From Roseimaritima ulvae (GTDB lineage Bacteria > Planctomycetota > Planctomycetia > Pirellulales > Pirellulaceae), in the NCBI RefSeq assembly GCF_008065135.1, contig NZ_CP042914.1, forward strand, positions 2,542,001 to 2,606,000: 64,000 nucleotides of DNA, read 5' to 3'. The notes beneath the pieces were generated by a model that made no database searches, was not told the origin of the DNA, and saw only the letters and a program-made list of their open reading frames with translations. Below are positions 25,054 through 34,646 of the stretch, piece by piece (the first letter of the stretch is position 1; the number at the start of each line of letters is the position of its first letter). A program made the translations under genes and the position numbers.

Positions 25054-28000
25054 ATGAAAATGCTGCTTTCCATGCTGTTGATAGGGTTGCTGTTCCCGCT
25101 CAGCTTTGCCTCTGCCGAAAACGTTTTGCGTGCCGGTGCGGCGTCCGTTGATATTTCGCCTCGCAGCTTCCCCGCCATCCGCAACGGGGGATTCCTGGAA
25201 GCCACCGGAACGGAAGTCGCCGATCCATTGCACGCGCGATGTTTAGTCCTGGCCGACGGTAAGGAAACGATCGCGATCACGATTGTTGATTCGTGTATGT
25301 TTCCCACCGACATCTGCGACGCGATCAAGTCCAGGGTCACCGAAAGAACCGGTCTGCCTGCCGATCGCATCCTGATCAGTGCCACTCACACCCATTCGGC
25401 TCCGTCGGTGATGTCGTATTGCTTGGGCACCCGTAGCGATCAAGCCTACACCGAATACGTTGTTCCACGCGTTGCGGAAGCCATCGTTACAGCGCACGAA
25501 AAATTGCAGCCGGCAAGAATCGGTTGGACGGCCGTCGACGCTGGCGAACAAACCAATTGCCGTCGCTGGATCACACGCAGCGACCGCATGGGCACGGATC
25601 CATTTGGCCAGCGAACGGTCCGAGCCATGATGCATCCCGGCTACCTGAATCCCGACTATGTCAGTCCCGCTGGTCCCATCGACCCGCAGTTGTCGTTGCT
25701 GAGCGTGGTGGCCGCCGACGACACTCCGCTGTGCTTGCTGGCCAATTTTTCGATGCACTACTTCGGCCATGGCTCCGGCTTTTCGGCCGACTACTTCGGT
25801 GAAGTTGCGGGCCTACTGGAATCCGGGATTGCCGCCACCGCGGACCAGACGCCTAGCCATTTTGTAGGCATCATGTCGCAAGGTACCAGTGGCGATCTGC
25901 ACTGGATGGACTATGGCAAACCACGTCGCCGCGTCGACCGCACGGAGTATGCGAAAACGCTGGCCGAAACCGCTTTGACGGCCTGGAAGCAAATCCAACA
26001 TCGATCCGACATCACGATCGCGATGGCCGAATCCCGAATGAAGTTGCGGCGACGAATTCCCGATGCCCGACGCCTGGCCTGGGCCCGGCCGATCAACGAG
26101 CAACGCGGCGATGCACCGCCCAAAAACCGGACGGAGGTTTACGCACAGCAGGCACAGTGGATTCATGAACATCCCGAAGCCGAGGTGGTGTTGCAAGCCC
26201 TGCGGATCGGCGACCTGGCTATCACCGCTCTGCCCAACGAAGTCTACGGAATCACCGGACTGAAATTGAAACAACAAAGCCCTCTGGTCAGCACCTTCAA
26301 CTTGGAGCTTGCCAATGGCGCCGAAGGATACATCCCACCGCCCGAACAACATCGACTGGGAGGTTATACGACTTGGCCGGCGCGTACGGCCGGGCTGGAA
26401 GTCGAAGCCGAACCGAAGATCGTCGAAAAGATTTTGACGTTGTTGGAATCCGTATCGGGAAAACCGCGACGAGTTTTGGTCGATCCACCCAGTGCGTTTT
26501 CTCTAGCCGTCATGAAAGCCCAGCCCACCGCGTACTGGCGACTGGGAGACATGGTGGTCGACCAAGCCGTCGACGCAACCGGCCAGCACCCCGCGAAGTT
26601 CGACGGAGGCGTGGCCTTGTATCTGCAGGGACCCGACCTGCAAGTCGACTCGACCACCGGCAAACAAGATTCCATCAACCGCTGTGTTTATTTTGCAGGC
26701 GGTTCGCTGCAAGCAAACGTTGCCCAGCTGCCTTCCCACTACAGTCTGTCGATGTGGTTTTGGAACGGCTTGCCCGCTGGCAGTGAAGATCCCTCGGCAG
26801 CTCTGTTTTCTCGTGGGGCGGGTGCGGCCCAGGAGTCGTTGTCAATTGTCAGCACCGATGAGGGGCTGCCGGTGCTGGCCTTCCGCAGCGGAGGCACCGC
26901 GCAAGAACACTCCGAGCAGCACGTGGGATCGACGCCGCTGGTCACCAAGGCCTGGCATCACGTGACCGTGGTTCGCGACGCCGAGGGGATAAGAATTTTT
27001 CTAGACGGCAAGGCCCGACCCGAACTGGCTACGTCGCTGCGTTCGGCCGCTCCCGCATCGGCGGAATTTTCATTTGGCAACTTCGACGGCAAACTGGACG
27101 AAATCGCCTTGTTTGCTCGCATCGTGTCGGTGGACGAGATGGTGGATATCTATCGTGCCTCGAACATGAAAGCTCCTCAGGCTCCGCCGCAACCCCTTGT
27201 CCTCGGTGAAAAGCCTTCGGACGACGGGGCTCTAAAGCGGTACGCCGAGGGAATCCAAAAATCGCAACCGGTCACTTATTGGCGACTGCACGACCGCAAC
27301 CGAAACGCTGCCCATGATGAACAGGGCGAGCACGACGGGCGGTATGAACCTCGTTCGGGTCCCCGCAAACCGGGTGCGCTGCAAGCGAATTTTTCGGGTG
27401 GTCGGATGCTGGCGAAGGTGCCGAATTTGGACCATCAATACAGCGTCGAATTTTGGTTTTGCAATCAACTTCCACACACCCACCGGCCGGTCACCGGCTA
27501 CCTGTTTACCCGCGGCCTCGACGGCGCTCATGGCGCACCCGGTGACAGTTTGGGAATCGGCGGCACTCATGCATCGTTGGGACGGTTGCTGCTATATAAC
27601 GGCAACCAACGCGGCGAATTGCTCAGCGGTAAAACCATGCTGGCAACCAATAGCTGGAACCATGTGGTGCTGACCCGCGATGCAAACCAAGTACAAGTTT
27701 TCTTGAACGGCAAACTTGAAATCGACGGCCAGCTAAACGCCACCTATCCCGACGGTTGCCCTCAAATTCAGATCGGTGGCCGCAACGACAACTTCGCTAA
27801 TTTCCAGGGCATGATCGATGAGGTCGCGGTATACGATCGCACGCTTTCGGCCGACGAAGCTCAAACACACTTCGCCATCGCCGGCACCAAACCGCTTGCC
27901 CAGACGAAAACACTTGCTCAGGCAAAAGTAGAGTCGCCGCAGGAACCCGAGCCAACCGCGTCCGCGGCATCTCTAGAAAAGATTCATATTCGCGACGGAT

Positions 28001-30801
28001 TCGAAGTCCAGTTGGTCGCCAGCGAACCGCTCATCAAGGACCCCGTCGCCATCGACTGGGGGTTGGACGGCAAACTGTGGGTCGTGGAAATGGCAGACTA
28101 CCCGCTGGGCATGGACGGAGCCGGTGAACCGGGAGGCCGCATCCGCGTCCTGGAAGACCAAGACGGTGATGGTCGTTACGATTCGTCGACGCTGTTTGCC
28201 GAGGGGCTGCGGTTTCCCAATGGGCTGTTGGTTTGGGGAAACGGCGTGTTGGTGACGGCCGCCCCCGAAATTCTGTATTTGGAAGACAGCACCGGCGATG
28301 GTAAGGCCGACATCCGACGCCGTCTGTTCAACGGATTTCTGGAGGGCAATCAGCAGTTGCGAGTCAACGGGCTGCGCTGGGGGCTCGACAACTGGGTTCA
28401 CTGCGCCAGCGGCAGCCACCATTCGGGCTACGGCAAAGGCAATCAGATCACCTCCGTGCTGACGGGACAGTCCCACCGAATCGGCAGTCGCGACTTTCGC
28501 ATCCGGCCCGATAGCGGCGACATCGAACCGCAAAGTGGCCCCTCGCAATACGGCCGCAATCGTGACGACTGGGGCAACTGGTTTGGTGTGCAAAACAGTC
28601 TGCCGCTGTGGCATTATGTGTTGGCCGATCAAGACATTCGCCGCAATCCTCATTTCGCTCCGCCCGATCCTAAACACCAAGTCGTGACGCCCAGCAACCC
28701 GCTGGTGTACCCCGCCGCACAGCTGCAGAAACGATTCCACAACTTCGACCAATCAGGGCGTTTTACATCCGCGTGCTCTGCGATCATCTATCGCGACAAC
28801 GTGCTGTTCCCGCGCGGCGAAAACCAACAGCATGCCTTCACGTGCGAACCATTTCACAATCTGGTCCAACATAACATCATCACCGACGACGGAGTCAGCT
28901 TTGACTTCCACCGCGATCCAGCAGAACCGGAGTTTGATTTCTTCGCCAGTCAAGATCGTTGGTGCCGGCCCGTGATGGCTCGCACCGGGCCCGACGGAGC
29001 GCTGTGGATCGTGGACATGTATCGCTACATGATCGAACATCCGCAATGGCTGCCACAGGCCGGAAAAGACGAACTGCGACCTTATTATCGGCTGGGTGAA
29101 AATCATGGCCGTATCTATCGTGTCGTGCCTGAGGGAAAATCGCTCACGACGCCCCCAATCGCAAACTCGACAACCGGTATGCTCGCCGCTCTGGCCAGTT
29201 CCAATGGCTGGCAGCGCGACGTGGCACAACGCTATTTCGCACACGGCAATGATGCAGCCGCCCTGCTGCAGATTGAGTCGTTGGCGACCGCGGGCGAATC
29301 GCCGGTACAGCGTTTACAAGCCCTGTGTACGCTTGATGGTATGCAGAACCTAAGCACCGATGTTTTGCAAACCGCATTGCAAGATCCGCATGCCGGCGTC
29401 CGGCGACAGGCGGTCCGGCTGGCTGCACTGCATGCCGTCGACATTCAACAGTTGCGACCGCTAGTGAAGGATCCGAGTGTTAGAGTGCGACTGCAATTGG
29501 CCGCTACGTTGGGTGCCTACGATGATCCGCTGGCCGCGCAGCTGTTAGCCCAGCTGGCGGTTGAATCAGCCGGGGACGTTTACATCCTGGCGAACGTAAT
29601 GAGCTCGCTGAATCAAGGCAACATCGCTGACGTATTGACTGCCACGATTGCGATGTCGTCCGACGAGACGGCGTCCTCGAAATCTCAACGTCGTTTGCAA
29701 CAGCAGTTGTTTGGACAGGTCGCCGCTCTCGGTGATACCACGGCCATTGGGCATGTGGTCGCCAAAATCTGCAAAGCGCCGGACGGATCGCTGCAGCCGT
29801 GGCAACTTGCCGGACTGGCGGATCTGCTGGACGGATTAACAAAACGCAAGTTTGCTTTGAATCAGCTATCCGCCGATCAACAGGATTTGATCCAGCAAGC
29901 GATCGAGCAAGCCCGTGCGGCGGTTGCCCAAACTCCCCAGCGGCTGTCACCGCAGACTGAGGCCTCACTTCGGCTGTTGTTGCGTCAGGACAAGGTCTAT
30001 GCAGACGATCTGCAGCGGTTGTCCAACTTGTTGGTGCCCCAGTCGGCGGTCGAGCTGCAATGGGCCGTCGTGGATCGCTTGGCCCTGCAGGACGATTCGC
30101 AGATCGCCGAGGTGCTGCTGGCCCCTTGGCAGTCCTACGGGCCATCGCTGCGCTCGCGCGTGCTGGATGTGCTGGCGAGTCGGACGCAGTGGAGCCGCGT
30201 GCTGCTGACCGCTGTCCAATCGCGGCGGGTATCCAGTGGCGAAGTCAGTCCATCGCTGCGAGAACGTTTGTTGGCAACCAAAGATCAAGCCCTGAAAGAC
30301 GCTTGGACCGCAGCTTTCACGGCCACGACCACGCAGAATCGCAAACTGGTTATCGAACGCTACCAAGCCGCTTTGACGTTGACCGGTGAGGTTGAACGCG
30401 GCCGCAAGGTGTTTGCAACCAGCTGTGCGGCCTGTCACAAGCTTGGCACCGTTGGCCATAACGTGGGACCCGATCTGGCTTCGATCACGGACAAACGCCC
30501 GGCAACCCTGCTGGCCAACATTCTGGATCCCAGTGCCGAAGTCGAAGCCCGTTATTTGACCTATATCGTCGTCACCGACGATGGTCGCGTTCACAACGGA
30601 TTGCTGGCAACCGAAACCGGCAGCAGCATCACGCTGTTATCCAACGACGGCAAACGCGAAACCATCTTGCGAACGGAGATTGAGGAATTGCGTGCATCAG
30701 GAAAATCATTGATGCCCGAGGGACTCGAAAAAGATCTTTCGCCGCAAGCCGTCGCCGACCTAATTGCCTGGCTAACCGCCAAACCTAAACCCAACCATTA
30801 A
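25054..30801 (+). CDS. Giant fusion: ceramidase domain, two LamG domains, PVC-type dehydrogenase propeller, HEAT repeats, cytochrome c
   Basis: 1915 residues from the ATG at 25054 (start of the signal peptide MKMLLSMLLIGLLFPLSFAS); a TTG six codons upstream is less likely. Domains: neutral-ceramidase type (~25-460, SATHTHSAPS with His112/His114, YIPPPEQHRLGGYTTW); two LamG/concanavalin-like domains (~485-700 and ~730-945, each beginning with AYWRL or TYWRL); PVC-type membrane-bound dehydrogenase beta-propeller (~978-1390, RDGFEVQLVASEP, WVVEMADYP); HEAT-like repeats (~1390-1680); and the PVC heme-binding domain with CAACH at 1791-1795 and later GRVHNGLLA. The last three modules form a standard planctomycete periplasmic quinoprotein-like unit. 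The ceramidase and LamG modules in front are unusual. There is no internal stop or frame break. A DUF1080 gene follows eight bases downstream, probably in one operon. Likely role: periplasmic binding, deacylation and oxidation of glycolipids (inference). Confidence 0.9.
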   Translation: MKMLLSMLLIGLLFPLSFASAENVLRAGAASVDISPRSFPAIRNGGFLEATGTEVADPLHARCLVLADGKETIAITIVDSCMFPTDICDAIKSRVTERTGLPADRILISATHTHSAPSVMSYCLGTRSDQAYTEYVVPRVAEAIVTAHEKLQPARIGWTAVDAGEQTNCRRWITRSDRMGTDPFGQRTVRAMMHPGYLNPDYVSPAGPIDPQLSLLSVVAADDTPLCLLANFSMHYFGHGSGFSADYFGEVAGLLESGIAATADQTPSHFVGIMSQGTSGDLHWMDYGKPRRRVDRTEYAKTLAETALTAWKQIQHRSDITIAMAESRMKLRRRIPDARRLAWARPINEQRGDAPPKNRTEVYAQQAQWIHEHPEAEVVLQALRIGDLAITALPNEVYGITGLKLKQQSPLVSTFNLELANGAEGYIPPPEQHRLGGYTTWPARTAGLEVEAEPKIVEKILTLLESVSGKPRRVLVDPPSAFSLAVMKAQPTAYWRLGDMVVDQAVDATGQHPAKFDGGVALYLQGPDLQVDSTTGKQDSINRCVYFAGGSLQANVAQLPSHYSLSMWFWNGLPAGSEDPSAALFSRGAGAAQESLSIVSTDEGLPVLAFRSGGTAQEHSEQHVGSTPLVTKAWHHVTVVRDAEGIRIFLDGKARPELATSLRSAAPASAEFSFGNFDGKLDEIALFARIVSVDEMVDIYRASNMKAPQAPPQPLVLGEKPSDDGALKRYAEGIQKSQPVTYWRLHDRNRNAAHDEQGEHDGRYEPRSGPRKPGALQANFSGGRMLAKVPNLDHQYSVEFWFCNQLPHTHRPVTGYLFTRGLDGAHGAPGDSLGIGGTHASLGRLLLYNGNQRGELLSGKTMLATNSWNHVVLTRDANQVQVFLNGKLEIDGQLNATYPDGCPQIQIGGRNDNFANFQGMIDEVAVYDRTLSADEAQTHFAIAGTKPLAQTKTLAQAKVESPQEPEPTASAASLEKIHIRDGFEVQLVASEPLIKDPVAIDWGLDGKLWVVEMADYPLGMDGAGEPGGRIRVLEDQDGDGRYDSSTLFAEGLRFPNGLLVWGNGVLVTAAPEILYLEDSTGDGKADIRRRLFNGFLEGNQQLRVNGLRWGLDNWVHCASGSHHSGYGKGNQITSVLTGQSHRIGSRDFRIRPDSGDIEPQSGPSQYGRNRDDWGNWFGVQNSLPLWHYVLADQDIRRNPHFAPPDPKHQVVTPSNPLVYPAAQLQKRFHNFDQSGRFTSACSAIIYRDNVLFPRGENQQHAFTCEPFHNLVQHNIITDDGVSFDFHRDPAEPEFDFFASQDRWCRPVMARTGPDGALWIVDMYRYMIEHPQWLPQAGKDELRPYYRLGENHGRIYRVVPEGKSLTTPPIANSTTGMLAALASSNGWQRDVAQRYFAHGNDAAALLQIESLATAGESPVQRLQALCTLDGMQNLSTDVLQTALQDPHAGVRRQAVRLAALHAVDIQQLRPLVKDPSVRVRLQLAATLGAYDDPLAAQLLAQLAVESAGDVYILANVMSSLNQGNIADVLTATIAMSSDETASSKSQRRLQQQLFGQVAALGDTTAIGHVVAKICKAPDGSLQPWQLAGLADLLDGLTKRKFALNQLSADQQDLIQQAIEQARAAVAQTPQRLSPQTEASLRLLLRQDKVYADDLQRLSNLLVPQSAVELQWAVVDRLALQDDSQIAEVLLAPWQSYGPSLRSRVLDVLASRTQWSRVLLTAVQSRRVSSGEVSPSLRERLLATKDQALKDAWTAAFTATTTQNRKLVIERYQAALTLTGEVERGRKVFATSCAACHKLGTVGHNVGPDLASITDKRPATLLANILDPSAEVEARYLTYIVVTDDGRVHNGLLATETGSSITLLSNDGKRETILRTEIEELRASGKSLMPEGLEKDLSPQAVADLIAWLTAKPKPNH

Positions 30802-30808
30802 GGACTCT

Positions 30809-32929
30809 ATGTTCCATCGTCATAACACCATGCTGAGAGAAACCATGAACCGAACGCTTCGACATCCTTCCGCAGCCCTCCTGCTTCTGCTGACATTCGT
30901 GTGGCTGGGCTCTGCAATGTCCACGGTCCACGCCGAACCGCCGCAAGGTTTCACGCCGCTGTTTAACGGCAAAGACTTGACCGGCTGGAAGGGCTTGGTG
31001 GGCAATCCCAAATCGCGTGCGGCAATGTCGCCGGAAGAACTGGCGACCGCGCAGCAAGCCGCCGACGAAAAAATGCGTGCTCACTGGTCCGTGGTCGACG
31101 GGGTGTTGCAGTTCGACGGTAAAGGCAGCAGCTTATGCACTGCGAAAGACTACGGCGATTTTGAACTGTACGTCGACTGGAAAATCCTCGAAGCCGGTGA
31201 CAGCGGCATCTATCTGCGCGGTAGTCCACAGGTGCAGATCTGGGACACCGAACATCCAGACTACTTTCGCCACGGTGCTGAAAACGGTTCCGGTTCCTTA
31301 TGGAACAACAAGAACAACCCACGGTTTCCGCTGGTCAAAGCGGACAAGCCCGTCGGTCAGTGGAACACGTTCTACATTCGCATGATCGGCGAACGGGTGA
31401 CGATTAAACTAAATGATCAGCTGGTGGCCGATAACGTGGTCATGGAAAACATCTGGGACCGCGGTATGCCGATCTATCCGCGTGGGCAGATCGAACTGCA
31501 AAACCATGGCAACACCTTGTACTTTCGCGACTTGTACATTCGCGAAATCCCGGCAGCCGAAGCCAACGAAATTCTGGCTGCCGAAGAAGCGGACGATTTT
31601 CAGAGCATCTTTAACGGACGCGATTTTGTAGGCTGGCAGGGAGCTTTAGAGAACTGCGAAATCGTCGACGGTGCGATCGTTTGGAAGTCGGGCAAGGGCG
31701 GTACGGTGTTTACCGACAAGCAATACACCGACTTCATCGCCAGGATGGAATTCAAACTTCCTCCGGGAGGCAATAACGGCATCGCCGTGCGTTATTCCGG
31801 AGAAGGCACGGCCAACCAGGGCGGCATCGAATTGCAGGTGCTGGATTCCGAGCATCCCAAATACGCCAAGCTTGATCCGCGGCAGTACCACGGTTCGGCT
31901 TACGGATTGGTGCCCGCCCACCGCGGATATCTGCGGCCCACCGGCGAGTGGAATTTCCAGCAAGTCACCATGCGTGGCTCGAAGCTGAAAGTCGAATTAA
32001 ATGGCACCACAATTTTGGATGCCGATCTATCCGAAGTGAAAGAGTCGAAGGATGGTCCGCTGAATCCGAACGCTTCACGGAAGACCGGGCACTTCGGTTT
32101 CGGTGGTCACAACGATCCGGTGGCGTTTCGCAACCTTTCGATTCGCGAACTGCCAGGCGAACCCGCTTCGCCACCGGCACGTGAGACGGCGATCAGCCCC
32201 ACTGACGGCCCGATCAAGTTGTTTAACGGATGCAACTTGGAAGGGTTTTATCCATGGCTGCGCGATACAAAGTATTCCGATCCCAAAAAGATCTTTACCG
32301 TACAAGACGGCATGTTGCACATTTCCGGCGACGGTTACGGGGGGCTGATCACCAATCGTGCGTATCGCGACTACCACTTAATCGTCGAATTCAAATGGGG
32401 CGAAAAGACGTGGGGCGACCGTGTGGATCGCGCCCGTGACTCCGGGGTGTTGGTACACGCCTGGGGACCCGACGGAGGTTTCGGAAATACCTGGATGGCC
32501 GCGATCGAAGCCCAGATCATCGAAGGCGGTGTGGGGGACATTCTGGTGCTGACCGGTTCGGATCCCGTGACCGGCCAACGGCTTCCGGTCTCTTTGACCG
32601 CGGAAATCGGTAAGGATCGTGACGGTGAAAAGGTGTGGCAGAAGGGGGCCGAGCGAATGACCTTATCGAGTGGCCGGATCAACTGGTTCGGACGCGACGA
32701 GGACTGGGCCGACAAAATTGACTTCCGCGGCAAACAGGACGTGGAGAGCCCGTTCGGGGAGTGGACGCGGTTGGAGGTCATCGCCGACGGCGGTCACTTG
32801 CTGTACAAGGTCAACGGCGTAGTCGTCAACGAAGGCTTCGAAGCCCAACCCAATTCTGGCAAACTGATTCTGCAAACCGAGCAAGCGGAAATGTACGTGC
32901 GAAAATTCGAACTAAGGCCACTAGAATAG
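30809..32929 (+). CDS. Exported triple-domain DUF1080 (3-keto-disaccharide hydrolase family) protein
   Basis: 706 residues from the ATG at 30809 (AAGGA four bases upstream). An ATG at 30845, with GAGAG upstream, gives a tidier signal peptide ending TVHA and is an equal alternative. Three consecutive DUF1080 domains are visible, each opening with a Phe-Asn-Gly-(x)-Asp/Asn segment: LFNGKDLTGWKG (~50), IFNGRDFVGWQG (~270) and LFNGCNLEGFYP (~470). The first two also carry SGIYLRGSPQVQIWD- or NGIAVRYSGEG-type blocks of the concanavalin-like fold. Members include 3-keto-glycoside hydrolases that cleave oxidised disaccharides, and many planctomycete copies are uncharacterised. Eight bases separate it from the dehydrogenase fusion upstream, consistent with an oxidation-then-hydrolysis pathway. 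Which domains are catalytic is unclear. Confidence 0.85.
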   Translation: MFHRHNTMLRETMNRTLRHPSAALLLLLTFVWLGSAMSTVHAEPPQGFTPLFNGKDLTGWKGLVGNPKSRAAMSPEELATAQQAADEKMRAHWSVVDGVLQFDGKGSSLCTAKDYGDFELYVDWKILEAGDSGIYLRGSPQVQIWDTEHPDYFRHGAENGSGSLWNNKNNPRFPLVKADKPVGQWNTFYIRMIGERVTIKLNDQLVADNVVMENIWDRGMPIYPRGQIELQNHGNTLYFRDLYIREIPAAEANEILAAEEADDFQSIFNGRDFVGWQGALENCEIVDGAIVWKSGKGGTVFTDKQYTDFIARMEFKLPPGGNNGIAVRYSGEGTANQGGIELQVLDSEHPKYAKLDPRQYHGSAYGLVPAHRGYLRPTGEWNFQQVTMRGSKLKVELNGTTILDADLSEVKESKDGPLNPNASRKTGHFGFGGHNDPVAFRNLSIRELPGEPASPPARETAISPTDGPIKLFNGCNLEGFYPWLRDTKYSDPKKIFTVQDGMLHISGDGYGGLITNRAYRDYHLIVEFKWGEKTWGDRVDRARDSGVLVHAWGPDGGFGNTWMAAIEAQIIEGGVGDILVLTGSDPVTGQRLPVSLTAEIGKDRDGEKVWQKGAERMTLSSGRINWFGRDEDWADKIDFRGKQDVESPFGEWTRLEVIADGGHLLYKVNGVVVNEGFEAQPNSGKLILQTEQAEMYVRKFELRPLE

Positions 32930-33410
32930 CCCATGGTCGTCGTTCGCTCCGCGAACGCAACGCAAGGTTGCCGTTCGCTCCGGACGTGAATTGTATTACT
33001 GACGGATTGCAATGCGAGCAAGGCCGGGCGCTGGGTGCCGGGGGCAGGCCCGGAGGGTCGGCAGAACCTCTGCCGGGGCTGTTAAGCCCCGGTAAGTGCA
33101 TCAAACCAAAACTAGAGGCCTGAAGGGCCGACACAACGACGGCCTTCGCGGCAGATTGGTAAAGATTGTGCCGGCCCTCCGGGCCTACCTGCTTCATTGA
33201 CATGATTCCGGGGGTTGGCACCCCCGGCAATGGTTGTACCGGCACTCCGTGCCTGATCCGGTTCGTAATTCACACAACCAGTCGAACGAGATTCACCACA
33301 TATCCATCTCACGTTCCCCGCGAACGCAACGCATGGTCGTCGTTCGCTCCGCGAACGCAACGCAATAATCACACCGCCACTCAGCCACTTTAAAAAACGC
33401 CCCCGCCCTT
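32930..33410. repeat. Gene-free cluster of short hairpin repeats
   Basis: About 480 bases without a gene, made largely of small perfect hairpins: CGTTCGC-TCC-GCGAACG at 32941-32957 and again at 33341-33357; CGGCAGA-ACC-TCTGCCG at 33059-33075; CCGGGGCT-GTTA-AGCCCCGG at 33073-33092; GGCCC-TCC-GGGCC at 33173-33185; CCGGGGGT-TGGC-ACCCCCGG at 33208-33227; GGCAC-TCC-GTGCC at 33241-33253. The block 32990-33059 recurs in inverted orientation near 40708-40780. Open frames in it are not genes. Confidence 0.85.
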
Positions 33411-34448
33411 TCACTTTCCCCACCCCTGCGGTAATTTCAGCGACCAGACTTCGTTGCTGAGCGGCTTGGCGTGGCCTCCTGCTACAAATACTTGATCTTT
33501 AAACACATAGGCGGAGTGTTCGTGTCGCTCTTTCCATATCACATCGCAGTTCAGCCGCGTCCATTCGCGGCCGTTTTTTGAATGCCAGACATCACCGTAA
33601 TTGGTCGAGGACTCTTTGGACCACCCACCGAGCACCCACATTTGGTCTCGGTACACGACCGAGGAAAACCATAACCGCGCGGGCCACGGTGCGGCTTCGG
33701 TTTCTTGACGCCACTCAATGCCGTCTGCCGAGCTCCAGACATCGTTGAAGGCTTGGTATTGCGGGACGTAGTTACCGCCGCCCATAACGTAGATGCGGTC
33801 GTTCAGGACAACCGCTTGGTGATAGGCCCGCGGAGCCCAGGGTGCATCGGCGGTGGCTTGTGCCCATGTTTTCCCGTCGCGCGAGGACCAGACGTCGTTT
33901 TTGAGACTGTTGTTGTCGCCGAAGTAGTAGTTTTCTGTGCCTCCGAGGATCCACATCCGACCTTTGAATTCGACAACCGCCGCGGCCAGACGTGGCGACC
34001 AACCAGCGGACATGGTTTCCTGCTTCCACTGTTCACCATCAGTACTGGACCATACCGCATTACTGGCGGAATGTCCTTCCAAACGTCCGTTGTACCATCC
34101 GCCCATAAACCACATGCGGTCAGCAAACGTCAGCGACATCGATAGATCGCTGTGCAGCCACGGTGCTTGTTTGGCGACTTGTTTCCAACTGCGACCATCC
34201 GGCGAACTCCATACGTCTCGCGGAGGTGCGGAATAAGAATCAAACCAGCCCCCAAACACCCACAGCTGGTCGTTAAACACAAGTTCTCCCTGAGAGTCGC
34301 GTGCCTGCCAGCCCGCGTCGTTGGTCACCAGTTTCCAGTTGTGGGGCTCATCCGCAACTCCCGGCGCAGCCAGTGCGAGCGTGGATAAGATCACGAGCAG
34401 TCGCAAAGCACGAATGATTTTCGCGAGTAGGTTTTGTGTCAAATGCAT
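33411..34448 (-). CDS. Secreted kelch-type beta-propeller protein
   Basis: 345 residues from the ATG at 34446-34448; a TTG ten codons upstream is less likely. The signal peptide spans about residues 1-31, with the hydrophobic core ALRLLVILSTLALAAPGVAD. The mature part is six propeller blades. Each has a kelch-like double Gly (WVFGGW, WFMGGW, WILGGT, YVMGGG, WVLGGW, VAGGH), and five have a DG-x-x-W Asp-box-like turn (DGRSW, DGEQW, DGKTW, DGIEW, NGREW). Kelch propellers bind ligands or sugars; no catalytic residues of galactose oxidase are seen. The role is unknown, perhaps substrate binding for the surrounding hydrolases. It stands alone between repeat-rich intergenic regions. Confidence 0.75.
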   Translation of the reverse strand: MHLTQNLLAKIIRALRLLVILSTLALAAPGVADEPHNWKLVTNDAGWQARDSQGELVFNDQLWVFGGWFDSYSAPPRDVWSSPDGRSWKQVAKQAPWLHSDLSMSLTFADRMWFMGGWYNGRLEGHSASNAVWSSTDGEQWKQETMSAGWSPRLAAAVVEFKGRMWILGGTENYYFGDNNSLKNDVWSSRDGKTWAQATADAPWAPRAYHQAVVLNDRIYVMGGGNYVPQYQAFNDVWSSADGIEWRQETEAAPWPARLWFSSVVYRDQMWVLGGWSKESSTNYGDVWHSKNGREWTRLNCDVIWKERHEHSAYVFKDQVFVAGGHAKPLSNEVWSLKLPQGWGK

Positions 34449-34611
34449 AGTCGTTGGTCGCTCGGGACGTGAAATCAAATATTGACGATAGATACGTTGC
34501 GAGTAGGAAGTATTTCCGTCGGGCTTGCAGGCTGTCGATTTAATGGTCGCGTTGAGACCGATGGTGCGATGAACAGCCCGTGGCGGTGGACAACGTATTC
34601 GCCGACGCCTT

Positions 34612-34629
34612 CGGCTGCGGGTTAAACGA
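34612..34629 (+). repeat. Solo copy of the GGTTAAACGA motif
   Basis: The sequence TCGGCTGCGGGTTAAACGA, just downstream of the DUF1080 gene, matches the inverted segment seen twice in the 127-bp array (near 14231 and 14651, GGCTGCGGGTTAAACGAGT). It is a dispersed repeat core away from the array. Confidence 0.6.
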
Positions 34630-34646
34630 CTAAATCGACGTCCTGA

